Shown in pieces: positions 7,651-16,411 of a stretch of 64,000 bases of DNA. The notes under the pieces are model-generated. The model saw only the letters and a list, made by a program, of their open reading frames with translations, did no database searches and was not told the origin of the DNA. Made by a program: the position numbers and the translations under genes. The DNA is from BQJU01 sp964015035 (lineage in GTDB: Bacteria; Bacteroidota; Bacteroidia; Chitinophagales; Saprospiraceae), in the NCBI GenBank assembly GCA_964015035.1, contig CAXHCA010000008.1, forward strand, positions 21,189 through 85,188. Direction: 5' to 3'. Positions within the stretch are counted from its first letter, which is position 1, and each line of letters opens with the position of its first letter.

Positions 7651-9710
7651 GTGAGTTTTATGGCTTCTTCTACCGTTTTAACGGGCAATTGGCAGGCGAA
7701 ATTTTGGCATACATATACTAAGGTGTCCTTTTCAGGAAAACGGCCGGCTAAAAGTGGATATGCTTCAAAGGGGGCTTCTGTGGCAACCAAAATTCGATTG
7801 GGTACATAATGGGTGTTGAGCTCGGCGGCTAATGCAAATGCATCTTTACCGGCTACCGCCAATTCATTCATGGGAAAGGCTTCCATCAGCAGGGCGCTGG
7901 CCCAATTGGCAAATGAAATGGGGTGTTTTTCTACTGCACCTTGAATGCCTGACAGGATTTTCCGGGCGAGCTGATGGTGCTCTGGCTTACCGGTAATGGT
8001 GGCCAAGCGGATTAAATTGTGGACCATCACAGAATTGCCGGAAGGCAATGCGGAGTCGTATAAGTCTTTGCGGCGTACAATGATATCCTCTTGGGTACTT
8101 GCGGTGAAAAAGAACATGCGTTGTTCCGGATCTAGAAATTGCTCAATGACGTGTTGGACCAGCTGACTCGCCATCGCAATGTGTGATCGGTCAAAATCCA
8201 ATTCGTATACATCCAGCAGGGCGGCAATTAAAAAGGCATAATCGTCCAGAAATGCATCGTATTGGGCTACCCCCTCCTTATAGGTGTGGTAAAAAAACAG
8301 GCTGTTGTCTTTTTGGAAATTTTTTAATAAAAATTTCAGATTTTGTTGGGCGGCTTTTTTATAGGAATCTCGTTGCAAAGCCGCAGCAGCATGTGCGTAT
8401 GCTGAACACTGCAAGGCATTCCAGTTGAGTAAAATTTTATCATCCAAACTGGGACGGATGCGTTTGCTGCGGTTTTCCAATAGCTTTTCGCGGCTGGATT
8501 TCAATTGCTTATTTAGAACATCCACCGTCAGATTTTCCTGCCTTTCGGCAAATGTGGCTTCGGATTGTGGTCGCCACAGAATGTTTTTGCCCTCCCAGTT
8601 TCCGCCTTCTGTCACTTGATAAAAGGCGTTGAATAAAGGCGCTGCATCGCCTAAAATTGTATCAATTTCAGCTTTGTCCCACACGTAAAATTTTCCTTCC
8701 ACTCCTTCGGAGTCGGCATCAAGAGCGGCATAAAAGCCCCCTTCTGGACTGGTCATTTCTCGCTGGATGTAAGTTAGGGTCTCTTCAATGGTTCGCCGGA
8801 GTAATGGGTCCTTGGTCTTTTTGTAGGTTTTAGCCATCAAACTGACCAATAGGGCATTGTCATAGAGCATTTTTTCGAAGTGCGGGACCAACCAGGCTTC
8901 ATCGGTGGCATACCTGGAAAAGCCACCACCCAACTGGTCGTAAATGCCTCCGCGAATCATTTTGTGCAGAGAAAAATTCAGATATTTTAAGGCATCTTCA
9001 TTTCCCGTAAGGGCATGATAATCCAGAAAAAATTGTAAAGCCATGCTCGACGGAAATTTGGGGGCTCCGCCAAACCCTCCTTCCCGTTTGTCAAATCGTT
9101 GTTGCAGGTCTTCAAAAATGCCGGCCATCTGCTCTGGTGTAAATTTGACTTTGGGGAGCTCGTCCTGGCCAAAAGCTTGCACAAAGCTATTGTCCGTACC
9201 ACTGATGATCTCTAGTAGGCGATTGGCCTGTTCTTCAACGACCGTTCTTTTTTGCTGGTAGGCACCCGCCATATTTTGCAAAAGCTGCAACCAGGAAGGG
9301 CGGTTGTGCATCGGTTGGGGAGGATAGTAGGTGCCGGCATAAAATGGCCGCCCATCAGGTGTAAGAAAACAATTCAAGGGCCAGCCACCACCACCTGAGA
9401 TAATCTGGCAAGCCTCCATGTAAATCTGATCTACATCAGGGCGCTCTTCCCGATCTACCTTAATATTGATGAAATGTTGGTTCATAAATGCAGCTACCGC
9501 ATCGTTTTCAAATGACTCTTGCTCCATCACATGACACCAATGGCACGTAGAATAGCCAATGCTCACTAAAATGGGCTTGTCTTCTTTCTTGGCTTTTTCA
9601 AAGGCTTCCGGTTTCCAGGCAAACCAATTGACTGGATTGTGAGCGTGTTGTAACAAATAAGGGCTGGTCTCAAATTGCAGGCGGTTCATGTATGGTGAAG
9701 GCATAAACAA
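7638..9710 (-). CDS. Thioredoxin domain-containing protein, DUF255/YyaL (SSP411) family
   Basis: A 690-residue protein of the YyaL/spermatogenesis-associated protein 20 family. The N-terminal thioredoxin-like domain (about 1-170) has NRLQFETSPYLLQHAHNPVN, the CxxC-type site STCHWCHVME, VDREERPDVDQIYME and GGGGWPLNCFLTPDG. The rest is an (alpha/alpha)6 toroid of glycosidase/epimerase type with KFPSSMALQFF, RGGIYDQLGGGFSRYATDE and WLVPHFEKMLYDNA. The biochemical role of the family is not settled. The start could be 9710, 9704 or 9689 (MNRLQFE); the last matches most relatives. The stop codon lies inside a repeat copy. Confidence 0.92.
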   Translation of the reverse strand: MFMPSPYMNRLQFETSPYLLQHAHNPVNWFAWKPEAFEKAKKEDKPILVSIGYSTCHWCHVMEQESFENDAVAAFMNQHFINIKVDREERPDVDQIYMEACQIISGGGGWPLNCFLTPDGRPFYAGTYYPPQPMHNRPSWLQLLQNMAGAYQQKRTVVEEQANRLLEIISGTDNSFVQAFGQDELPKVKFTPEQMAGIFEDLQQRFDKREGGFGGAPKFPSSMALQFFLDYHALTGNEDALKYLNFSLHKMIRGGIYDQLGGGFSRYATDEAWLVPHFEKMLYDNALLVSLMAKTYKKTKDPLLRRTIEETLTYIQREMTSPEGGFYAALDADSEGVEGKFYVWDKAEIDTILGDAAPLFNAFYQVTEGGNWEGKNILWRPQSEATFAERQENLTVDVLNKQLKSSREKLLENRSKRIRPSLDDKILLNWNALQCSAYAHAAAALQRDSYKKAAQQNLKFLLKNFQKDNSLFFYHTYKEGVAQYDAFLDDYAFLIAALLDVYELDFDRSHIAMASQLVQHVIEQFLDPEQRMFFFTASTQEDIIVRRKDLYDSALPSGNSVMVHNLIRLATITGKPEHHQLARKILSGIQGAVEKHPISFANWASALLMEAFPMNELAVAGKDAFALAAELNTHYVPNRILVATEAPFEAYPLLAGRFPEKDTLVYVCQNFACQLPVKTVEEAIKLTSAQ

Positions 9711-9800
9711 TTGTTTGAAAAGAGAGTAAATATCTTTTCAATAAAACATTATGGGCCGCATTAAGTTTTGACTGGCGGATCGGTTTGAGAATCGAAGCAT

Positions 9801-10520
9801 CTAACTGATGGCATAGGCCGTCAAGCGGCATTTCACCTTTAAGATTTGCCGGATGTCTTCAAGGGCTACATCGTAAGGTTTATAGACCGCGTCATTGTCG
9901 GAAATTAGCCGAAGCGTGTGTACTTCATTGCCATTGCGAATCTGCTGAATGCGTTTGGCCACCACCACATCAGTAACCACCACATACACATGATTGTCCC
10001 GAAGTGGGGTGTCTCGTTCTACATTTTCACAGACGACGATATCACCATTGGTAATGGTGGGCATCATACTGTCTCCACTGATCTCAAAGGCGATCATGGT
10101 CCCATTCAGATTGGGGATGGAAAACTTTTGCAAGTTTTGCAGATAGGCATCATCGTTGTGATCCAGGGCATATCCGGCTACGGCTCTGGAGGGCACTAAG
10201 GTGATATTGTCCCGGCCTCCGAGTTGCTTTTCGTCTAAAGAACGGGTGGGTAGTCCATTGGAAATATCGGCGGAGTCCAGAAACATTTCTTCGCTATTGC
10301 CAAACAAATAATTGGCATTCACACTGTAATGGTCAAATAGGGCGGAAAGCTGATCAACGGTGATATTGCGTTGGCCCTTGAGGATACTATTGATCACATG
10401 ATTGTAGGTTCCCAGCTTCTTGGCAATGTCAGATTTCCCACGAATCAGATTGTGCGCTTCTAGTGTGGAAAAAACGATTTTAAATCGCTGATTCACAATG
10501 TTTTTTGAAAAATCACTCAT
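9801..10520 (-). CDS. XRE-family repressor with S24 (LexA/CI-like) peptidase domain
   Basis: 239 residues. The N-terminal helix-turn-helix (about 10-72) contains KSDIAKKLGTYNHVINSILK and ITVDQLSALFDHYSVNANYL. The C-terminal S24 domain has the nucleophile Ser151 in GDSMMP and the general base Lys189 in VVVAKR, with a possible Ala115-Gly116 self-cleavage site in SRAVAGYALD. All elements for RecA-stimulated autocleavage are thus present, but whether it is SOS-controlled is inference. It is divergent from a glucosaminidase gene; the intergenic region holds dyads overlapping the likely promoter, suggesting control of both genes. Confidence 0.9.
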   Translation of the reverse strand: MSDFSKNIVNQRFKIVFSTLEAHNLIRGKSDIAKKLGTYNHVINSILKGQRNITVDQLSALFDHYSVNANYLFGNSEEMFLDSADISNGLPTRSLDEKQLGGRDNITLVPSRAVAGYALDHNDDAYLQNLQKFSIPNLNGTMIAFEISGDSMMPTITNGDIVVCENVERDTPLRDNHVYVVVTDVVVAKRIQQIRNGNEVHTLRLISDNDAVYKPYDVALEDIRQILKVKCRLTAYAIS

Positions 10521-10527
10521 TTGTGTA

Positions 10528-10596
10528 AAACAAAATTGTTTAAAATATTTGGTTTTAAAAACTTATTGTTTTAAATTTGTTGTATCAAGACAATAA
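10528..10596. promoter_or_regulatory. Two candidate operator dyads between repressor and glucosaminidase
   Basis: AAACAA-AA-TTGTTT (10528-10541) lies just upstream of the repressor start codon. TTATTGT (10563-10569) faces ACAATAA (10590-10596) and brackets the -7 box of the divergent promoter. The half-sites share the core ACAA/TTGT, as expected for binding sites of one dimeric repressor. Confidence 0.4.
10549..10579 (+). promoter_or_regulatory. Bacteroidota-type promoter for the glucosaminidase gene
   Basis: TTG (10549-10551), 20 nt, then TAAATTTG (10572-10579), a perfect match to TTG-N(17-23)-TAnnTTTG. The predicted start of transcription is near 10586, some 70 nt before the ATG at 10659. 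Confidence 0.65.
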
Positions 10597-10658
10597 ATCA
10601 ATCGTAATATTGCAACTTGGAAGGTGAAAATACAAAAAGTTGCCTAAAATCAGTAAGT

Positions 10659-11483
10659 ATGAAACCAGAATATTCAACAAATCGTCAAATGGGCAATCGC
10701 AACGGGGGGAATAACCCCATAAACAGTAAGCGAAGCAATATGCAAAGCTGGGGCAGTGGTTCACCCTTTCCGGTCTTTGATATTGCCCTTTTGATTCGTA
10801 GGCTTATCGCAGGACTATGGCGGCTTTTTGTCGCTCTGAAATATCAGGTGTTTCAGTTGATTACCGGTACTGGCGGGCGCATGAGAATGCCATGGTTTCG
10901 AATTGGATTGGCGGCATTGACCTTGTTTGTCTTGACCAAAAAGGACATTCAGTTTTCCATCAATATGAAAGCGCCATTAGCGGGATTAATGGGGACGAGT
11001 TCGAGCAGCGACCAGGTGAGTGTGGATCAGTTGGGGGTTGCTCAAACAATAAGTTTCAGGGAGGCCAAACCGGCCGTTGCCAGAATTGAACTTCCGGAGG
11101 ATGCTATTGTGAAGGCTTACATCGACCGATTTTCCCGGGTAGCTCGTGCGGAGATGGAAAAATTTGGTATTCCAGCCAGCGTGAAGCTAGGTCAGGCCAT
11201 TTTGGAGAGTCGTGCGGGGAGGAGTCCCGCTGCTCGTGATCAAAACAACCATTTTGGTGGGCCGCTTGGCGGAAAATCTTTTGATAGTGCATGGGCCAAT
11301 TGGCGGGCACATAGCCTTTTCATCGCCCAGGAACATACAGATCTACTCGATAATGGGCAGAGCTACAAGAAGTGGGCAAAGGGGCTCGTAAAAGCCGGGT
11401 TGGGGCAAAGTGCCCAATACGAACGACAACTTATCGAAGTGATCGAAAAATTCCAATTGTACAACTTGGATAATTCTTTTTAA
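10659..11483 (+). CDS. Glucosaminidase domain protein (peptidoglycan hydrolase, membrane-anchored)
   Basis: 274 residues from the ATG at 10659. A TTG at 10617 would add 14 residues but is less likely. The N-terminal 80 residues are polar, with one membrane segment near residues 85-102 (FRIGLAALTLFVLTKK). The C-terminal half is a glucosaminidase domain of the FlgJ/Mannosyl-glycoprotein endo-beta-N-acetylglucosaminidase type: FGIPASVKLGQAILESRAGR with the catalytic Glu of the AILES motif, DQNNHFGG, SLFIAQE and YERQLIEVIEKFQLYNLD. It should cut glycan strands in the periplasm while tethered to the inner membrane. Divergent transcription with an S24 repressor suggests damage- or stress-linked expression, which is inference. 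Confidence 0.88.
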   Translation: MKPEYSTNRQMGNRNGGNNPINSKRSNMQSWGSGSPFPVFDIALLIRRLIAGLWRLFVALKYQVFQLITGTGGRMRMPWFRIGLAALTLFVLTKKDIQFSINMKAPLAGLMGTSSSSDQVSVDQLGVAQTISFREAKPAVARIELPEDAIVKAYIDRFSRVARAEMEKFGIPASVKLGQAILESRAGRSPAARDQNNHFGGPLGGKSFDSAWANWRAHSLFIAQEHTDLLDNGQSYKKWAKGLVKAGLGQSAQYERQLIEVIEKFQLYNLDNSF

Positions 11484-11511
11484 ATATGCTCTAAGTGGTT
11501 TTCTACTACAG

Positions 11512-11546
11512 AAAGGCTGTCTTGTAACCCAGGATAGCCTTTTTTC
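11512..11546 (+). terminator. Intrinsic terminator after the glucosaminidase gene
   Basis: AAAGGCTGTC pairs with GATAGCCTTT (one internal mismatch) and is followed by a run of T residues. It lies 29 bp past the stop codon. Confidence 0.75.
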
Positions 11547-11640
11547 TGTCGCCTTGACGAATGGACGACCAACAATGTCTGCCAGGGAATTGTTAAATTT
11601 GGACAACGGATAAAAATTCAGCAATAATCAGGATATTAAT

Positions 11641-13989
11641 ATGACTACCAATCCCGAACCTCAATCTGTTTATTCTCCCGGCGTACAGGTTATGCTACCA
11701 CTGTTTTACGCAGCTTGGTCGGATCAAGTGCTAACCCCGACGGAAGTAGTCGCTTTGCGGAAAAAGGCTGAAAAATTGAGTTTTCTCACTCCTGAGGACA
11801 AAAAAATACTATTGGGTTGGAGTAATCCGATGCATCCTCCTTCTAGAGAAATGTTTAAATTTTGGGAGATTGAATTGCGTCAGGCGGCCAAACAATTTGT
11901 AGACAAAGGGGATAAAACACTAGTTGATTTAGGATTAAAAATGGCAGCTGAGGCGTTGGAAGACGAAGGCCTTTGGGATGAAGCCTCGGTTCGTGCGCAG
12001 TTGGAAGAACTTGAGGCCAACTTGAAATTGGTGAATGTAGATACCTATCGCATTATTTTTTCCGAACAAACCGAGGAGGCACTTCTACGCGAAGAGAAGG
12101 TAAAAACCAGTTTTCCAGTAGCCAAAATGCAGCAGCTGTTAGATGATGATTATGCCGATGTTCGCAACAAGGTGAAAACCATTCTCCGAGACCCCGTTTT
12201 TCGTTATCAAGTCATTCCCAATAAAACAGCCTACCGCAATCAGGTATTGACCTGGTGTAAGCTACTGGCCGAGCAGGGTCTGGGCAATTTGTCCTACCCG
12301 GAGGCGAATGGAGGACAGGACGATATGGGGCTTTATGCAGCTGTTTTTGAGACGCTGGGCTACCACGATCTAAGCTTGGCTATCAAATTTGGGGTACAAT
12401 TTGGTTTGTTTGGTGGCAGCATTCTCTGGTTGGGAACAGATTATCACCACAAAAAGTACCTCACAGCGGTTGGGAAACTCACTTTGCCCGGTTGTTTTGC
12501 CATGACAGAAACGGGGCACGGCTCCAATGTCAGAGGCCTGGAAACAACGGCTATCTACGATCATAAACAGCGTGCATTGATCATCAACACACCTCACCGA
12601 CAAGCCGGAAAGGAATACATTGGCAATGCTTTGCATGGGAGAATGGCTACCGTTTTTGCACAACTCATCGTGGAGGGGGAGAGCCAGGGGGTACATGCTA
12701 TTTTGGTGCCAATGCGAGATGAAGCAGGAGAGTTGTTGCCGGGAGTTGAAGTGGAAGATTGTGGTTATAAACTCGGATTAAATGGAGTCGATAATGGCCG
12801 GATTTGGTTTCATCAGGTGAAAGTTCCAAAGGAAAATCTGTTGAATCGCTTTGGTGATATTGATGAATCGGGCCATTATTTTAGCTCGATCGAAAATCCC
12901 TCCCGCCGATTTTTTACCATGTTAGGAACCTTAGTGGGCGGACGTGTATGTGTGCCCAGAGCGGGGCTGAGTGCGGCCAAATCGGCTTTGTCCATTGCCG
13001 TAAAATATGGTTTGCGGCGTCGGCAATTTGCGGCAGATAATGTAGGTGGGCAGGAAATGCTCTTGTTGGATTACCCAAGCCATCAGCGTAGATTGATGCC
13101 CCATTTGGCGAAAGCCTACGCCTTGGATTTTGCCTTGACTTATTTATCAAAACGCTATGTCAACCGAACCGATGCTGATATTCGCGAAATAGAAACGCTT
13201 GCAGCCGGTATGAAAGCGTATGCTACCTGGTTTACTACTGAGGCCATTCAGGAATGCCGCGAGGCCTGTGGCGGGAAGGGCTACTTGGCAGAAAACCGCT
13301 TTGCAGATCTGAAAGCCGACTCAGATATCTTTACCACATTTGAAGGAGACAATACCGTTTTGATGCAACTCGTGGCAAAAGGGGTATTGTCTGAATTTCG
13401 AAAAGAATTTCACGAAGATGGTACCTGGGCAATGCTTCGGTATTTGGGCGACCGGGTCAGTACGGCCATTAGTGAACGCAATCCGATTGCGATTCGCAAT
13501 ACCGATCGGGCACATTTGTTGGGTGCAGAATTTCAGCAGAATGCCTTCTTGTTTCGGGAGAAAAATTTATTGTATTCTCTAGCACAGCGCATTCGGGGGT
13601 TGGTGAAAGAGGGCATGACCGCCTTTGATGCGGCACTAACTTGCCAAACGCACATGATTGCTCTTGCCGAGGCCTTTGTGGAAAGGGTGGTATTGGAACA
13701 ATTTCAACAGGCCATCAAGGAACAAGCCGATTCGGAATTGGTGCCCATTTTAGAAAAGTTGTGTCAATTATATGCCCTCCATACGATTGAAAAACACAAA
13801 GGGTGGTACCTTGAGAAGGATTATATGGCAGGAGTGAAGACCAAAGCCATCCGGAAATTGGTTGATGAACTATGTGCTACGTTGCGTCAGGATGCGCAGG
13901 CTTTAGTAAATGCCTTTGGAATTCCGGATGAATTGCTGGCCGCGCAAATTGTCGTTGGCACTGGATTTATTCTGCCAGAACAAGTGTAA
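11641..13989 (+). CDS. Acyl-CoA dehydrogenase / acyl-CoA oxidase family protein, long form
   Basis: 782 residues, about twice a typical acyl-CoA dehydrogenase. Residues 1-190 form a helical N-terminal extension. The FAD-dependent core (about 190-600) has GCFAMTETGHGSNVRGLETT, GVDNGRIWFHQVKVPKENLL, EACGGKGYLAENRFADLKAD and TFEGDNTVLMQLVAKG, the last containing the expected catalytic base Glu568. TFEGDNT and the extra C-terminal helical region (about 600-782) are features of the acyl-CoA oxidase branch (peroxisomal ACOX-like) rather than short-chain dehydrogenases. It probably catalyses the first step of fatty acid beta-oxidation; whether oxygen or an electron-transfer protein is the acceptor cannot be read from sequence. 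It stands alone with its own intergenic regions. Confidence 0.88.
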   Translation: MTTNPEPQSVYSPGVQVMLPLFYAAWSDQVLTPTEVVALRKKAEKLSFLTPEDKKILLGWSNPMHPPSREMFKFWEIELRQAAKQFVDKGDKTLVDLGLKMAAEALEDEGLWDEASVRAQLEELEANLKLVNVDTYRIIFSEQTEEALLREEKVKTSFPVAKMQQLLDDDYADVRNKVKTILRDPVFRYQVIPNKTAYRNQVLTWCKLLAEQGLGNLSYPEANGGQDDMGLYAAVFETLGYHDLSLAIKFGVQFGLFGGSILWLGTDYHHKKYLTAVGKLTLPGCFAMTETGHGSNVRGLETTAIYDHKQRALIINTPHRQAGKEYIGNALHGRMATVFAQLIVEGESQGVHAILVPMRDEAGELLPGVEVEDCGYKLGLNGVDNGRIWFHQVKVPKENLLNRFGDIDESGHYFSSIENPSRRFFTMLGTLVGGRVCVPRAGLSAAKSALSIAVKYGLRRRQFAADNVGGQEMLLLDYPSHQRRLMPHLAKAYALDFALTYLSKRYVNRTDADIREIETLAAGMKAYATWFTTEAIQECREACGGKGYLAENRFADLKADSDIFTTFEGDNTVLMQLVAKGVLSEFRKEFHEDGTWAMLRYLGDRVSTAISERNPIAIRNTDRAHLLGAEFQQNAFLFREKNLLYSLAQRIRGLVKEGMTAFDAALTCQTHMIALAEAFVERVVLEQFQQAIKEQADSELVPILEKLCQLYALHTIEKHKGWYLEKDYMAGVKTKAIRKLVDELCATLRQDAQALVNAFGIPDELLAAQIVVGTGFILPEQV

Positions 13990-14134
13990 TGAGTTGATCA
14001 GCAACCCTTTTCCAGACTTGTTGTCATTGATAGTTGACACCAATCGGTTTGGAGTTAAAATTCCCCAAAACTTTTGATCGTGAATAAATGGTCATCAGGG
14101 AGGGAACTATCAAAGTAGAAAATCATTTGACTCT

Positions 14135-15259
14135 ATGAAAAATATCTTAACAAACATCCTAGTTGGCCTCTTGAGTACGGTCCTTTCCTTTTTTCTGTTT
14201 ACACAATATCACCAACAAACCATTGCCGGGCAATCGAAAGAAGAAGTGCCGGCCCAATTGGTCAAACACGAAGTAGAACAACCGATGGTAAATGCAAAAC
14301 CCCAGTATAAATCGATCCTTTCGCTACCTGATTTTCGGGAAGTGTCAAAGAAGGCTACAGAATCGGTTGTCAATATCACCGTATACAGTGCAACGGGGTA
14401 TCGGGTGGCCAGTGGGTCTGGAGTGATTTTGTCTACGGATGGCTATATCGTGACCAATAATCATGTGGTGGAGGATGGTTCTCGATTGGAGGTAGCTTTA
14501 GCCGATAAAAGGCAGTTGGAGGCTACCGTTTTAGGCAGTGATCCCAGTACCGATCTGGCCTTGGTTAAAATAGACGCACGTGGTCTGAAGCCCATTTCCT
14601 TTGGCAATTCTGATCTGGTAGATATTGGTGAATGGGTATTGGCAGTAGGTAACCCCTTCAATCTCACCTCAACGGTGACGGCGGGTATTGTGAGTGCTAA
14701 AGCCCGCAATATTCGGATTTTACAATCCAACTATTCGATTGAGTCTTTTATTCAGACCGATGCGGTCGTGAATCCGGGAAATAGTGGTGGTGCGCTGGTA
14801 AGTACAGACGGAGCATTGATTGGGATCAATACGGCGATTATTAGTGAGTCAGGCGGTTATGAGGGCTATTCTTTTGCCATTCCATCAAATTTGGTGCGCA
14901 AGGTGATTGCTGATTTACGAGAGTTTGGAGAGGTGAGAAGAGCCATTTTAGGGGTGATTATTGAAGATGTAACCGGTGATTTGGCCGACCGGCTTCGGCT
15001 TCCTGCTGTTTCAGGGGTCTATGTCAATAACGTCAGTCAAAACAGCAGCGCTGATGAAGCAGGCTTGGAGGTTGGGGATGTCATTGTTGGTATCAATGGC
15101 GTAGCCACGCCTTCCGTTCCTGAGCTACAGGAGCAAGTGGCTCTTTTTCGCCCTGGTGATCAGATTTCCGTAGATTTTATCCGTTCCGGAAAAAAATATC
15201 GAAAAGATAATGTTAAATTAAAGAGCTTAAATAGTATCCGGTCATCCGGTGACCAATAG
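14135..15259 (+). CDS. HtrA/DegS-like serine protease with one PDZ domain
   Basis: 374 residues. The N-terminal membrane anchor or uncleaved signal (residues 4-24, ILTNILVGLLSTVLSFFLF) is followed by a linker and a trypsin-like domain whose triad is visible: His110 in TNNHVV, Asp140 in DPSTDLALVKI and Ser217 in NPGNSGGALV. A single PDZ domain (about 275-365) contains GVYVNNVSQNSSADEAGLEV and GDVIVGINGV. One PDZ plus an anchor resembles DegS, while Bacteroidota relatives are often called Do/DegQ. It acts in periplasmic protein quality control, with the PDZ sensing unfolded C-termini. It is a single-gene unit followed by a long hairpin. Confidence 0.92.
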   Translation: MKNILTNILVGLLSTVLSFFLFTQYHQQTIAGQSKEEVPAQLVKHEVEQPMVNAKPQYKSILSLPDFREVSKKATESVVNITVYSATGYRVASGSGVILSTDGYIVTNNHVVEDGSRLEVALADKRQLEATVLGSDPSTDLALVKIDARGLKPISFGNSDLVDIGEWVLAVGNPFNLTSTVTAGIVSAKARNIRILQSNYSIESFIQTDAVVNPGNSGGALVSTDGALIGINTAIISESGGYEGYSFAIPSNLVRKVIADLREFGEVRRAILGVIIEDVTGDLADRLRLPAVSGVYVNNVSQNSSADEAGLEVGDVIVGINGVATPSVPELQEQVALFRPGDQISVDFIRSGKKYRKDNVKLKSLNSIRSSGDQ

Positions 15260-15283
15260 CATTATTTTAGGGTTAATCTGTAT

Positions 15284-15321
15284 GAAATAGCCGGTTAGAA
15301 GCAATTCTAATCGGCTATTTC
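15284..15321 (+). terminator. Hairpin downstream of the HtrA gene
   Basis: GAAATAGCCGGTTAGAA faces TTCTAATCGGCTATTTC: a 17-bp stem with one G-U pair and a 4-nt loop. The T tract after it is weak, so it may be a terminator or a 3'-end stabilising hairpin. Confidence 0.65.
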
Positions 15322-15511
15322 CATTTGTGGATGGAAACGGGGCCAAATAAAAACAAGAAAATATACACATTTGTGTGACTTTGTGTTTATTTTTAGTCAA
15401 AAGGACAAATACAATATATGATCAGGGGCTATTAGATTTAAAATGGTTAATGTGGAGCAACTGCAATAGTACCCCTACAAAGATGTTATAAACCCAACTT
15501 TTAAAACAGAA

Positions 15512-15862
15512 ATGGAACAGCATTCACACCTAAACTTGGTAAGAGATGTTTTTTTTATTAAAAACGGGCAAACACTACATCGCCTTTATCTCCAGGAGGT
15601 GCAATGGATATCTGGTGAAGGAAATTATACGACTTTCATCACCTCATCTCGGAAGTTTGTAGTCAAAATTTCCCTTAAGAAAACCCAGCGTTTACTTCCC
15701 GAGGCTTTTTTTGTACGTGTTCACCGCAATTATATTGTTCAGCTGTCGAAAGTTAGCAAGATTGATACAAGCAATAACCTCATATTTATTGATTCACAGA
15801 TGCTCCCAATGGGGCGGACTTACCGGGAGGAGGTGCTGAAGAAAGTGGTATTGATTGATTAG
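15512..15862 (+). CDS. Stand-alone LytTR-type DNA-binding protein
   Basis: 116 residues, essentially only a LytTR domain: LYLQEVQWISGEGNYTTFIT, KFVVKISLKKTQRLLPEAFF, VRVHRNYIVQLSKVSKID and a terminal LPMGRTYREEVLK. No receiver domain is attached, and no histidine kinase gene is adjacent. Such orphan LytTR proteins bind direct repeats near promoters. The next gene downstream, 550 bp away, is a large secreted protein, so local control is possible but unproven. Confidence 0.9.
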   Translation: MEQHSHLNLVRDVFFIKNGQTLHRLYLQEVQWISGEGNYTTFITSSRKFVVKISLKKTQRLLPEAFFVRVHRNYIVQLSKVSKIDTSNNLIFIDSQMLPMGRTYREEVLKKVVLID

Positions 15863-15923
15863 TCGCGTCTGAATTGCAATTCATCACCCATAAGGAGGGT
15901 GTTGTCACCATTTATGCCGGAAG

Positions 15924-15956
15924 TTGTAGGATTCTTGTGTTTGAAGGGTACATTTG
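15924..15956 (+). promoter_or_regulatory. Bacteroidota-type promoter ahead of a candidate small RNA
   Basis: TTG (15924-15926), 22 nt, then TACATTTG (15949-15956), a full match to the -7 consensus. The terminator at 16071-16120 follows about 155 nt later with no gene in between. Confidence 0.5.
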
Positions 15957-15962
15957 TAAACA

Positions 15963-16120
15963 GGCATTGATTGTATTTTAGTTTGACACTGAGCCACCAG
16001 ATTTGTCAAAAAAAAGAAAATTAGAGGCTTATTAATTTATAAGCTTAAAGAGTATAAGTAAGGGGGAACGGTTGTCAGGGAACGGATTGGTTTACCATTC
16101 CAGACCTGGCAACTTTTTTT
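15963..16120 (+). ncRNA. Candidate structured small RNA between lytTR gene and T9SS cargo gene
   Basis: A promoter match, three successive hairpins and an intrinsic terminator define a unit of about 160 nt without an open reading frame. The hairpins are TTTGACA/TGTCAAA (15982-15988 / 16004-16010), GCTTAT/ATAAGC (16027-16032 / 16039-16044) and the long terminal stem. The downstream gene has its own promoter (16160-16190), so this looks like an independent RNA rather than a leader. I do not recognise its family. It occupies part of the 549-bp gap 15863-16411. Confidence 0.45.
16071..16120 (+). terminator. Intrinsic terminator of the candidate small RNA
   Basis: GTTGTCAGG (16071-16079) pairs with CCTGGCAAC (16105-16113). 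An inner stem GGATTGGT/ACCATTCC has one mismatch, and the structure is followed by seven T residues. Confidence 0.8.
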
Positions 16121-16159
16121 GTTTAAAAACTACCGTTTCCTAAATTCTTTCCAAATTAA

Positions 16160-16190
16160 TTGGTATTGCGTTCTGGATATTCTAAATTTG
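16160..16190 (+). promoter_or_regulatory. Bacteroidota-type promoter for the T9SS cargo gene
   Basis: TTG (16160-16162), 20 nt, then TAAATTTG (16183-16190). It gives a leader of about 215 nt before the ATG at 16412. Confidence 0.6.
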
Positions 16191-16411
16191 TTGTGCCCAA
16201 CAGATTTTTACTTCCCTTCACATGTACAATTCAAAGTATAGTTGCAAAAGCATCTATAGTATCTTTTGGCTATTGTGTCGACAGCTTTCTCCCCCCTAAG
16301 ACACTATAACCGTTTCCATTTTATCGTCTGCCTCTGTGGTTCAATAGGAGTTATTGAGCTACTATCAGTATTTACAAAATTATCCAACAGGCTTACTAAT
16401 TAACTATTCCT

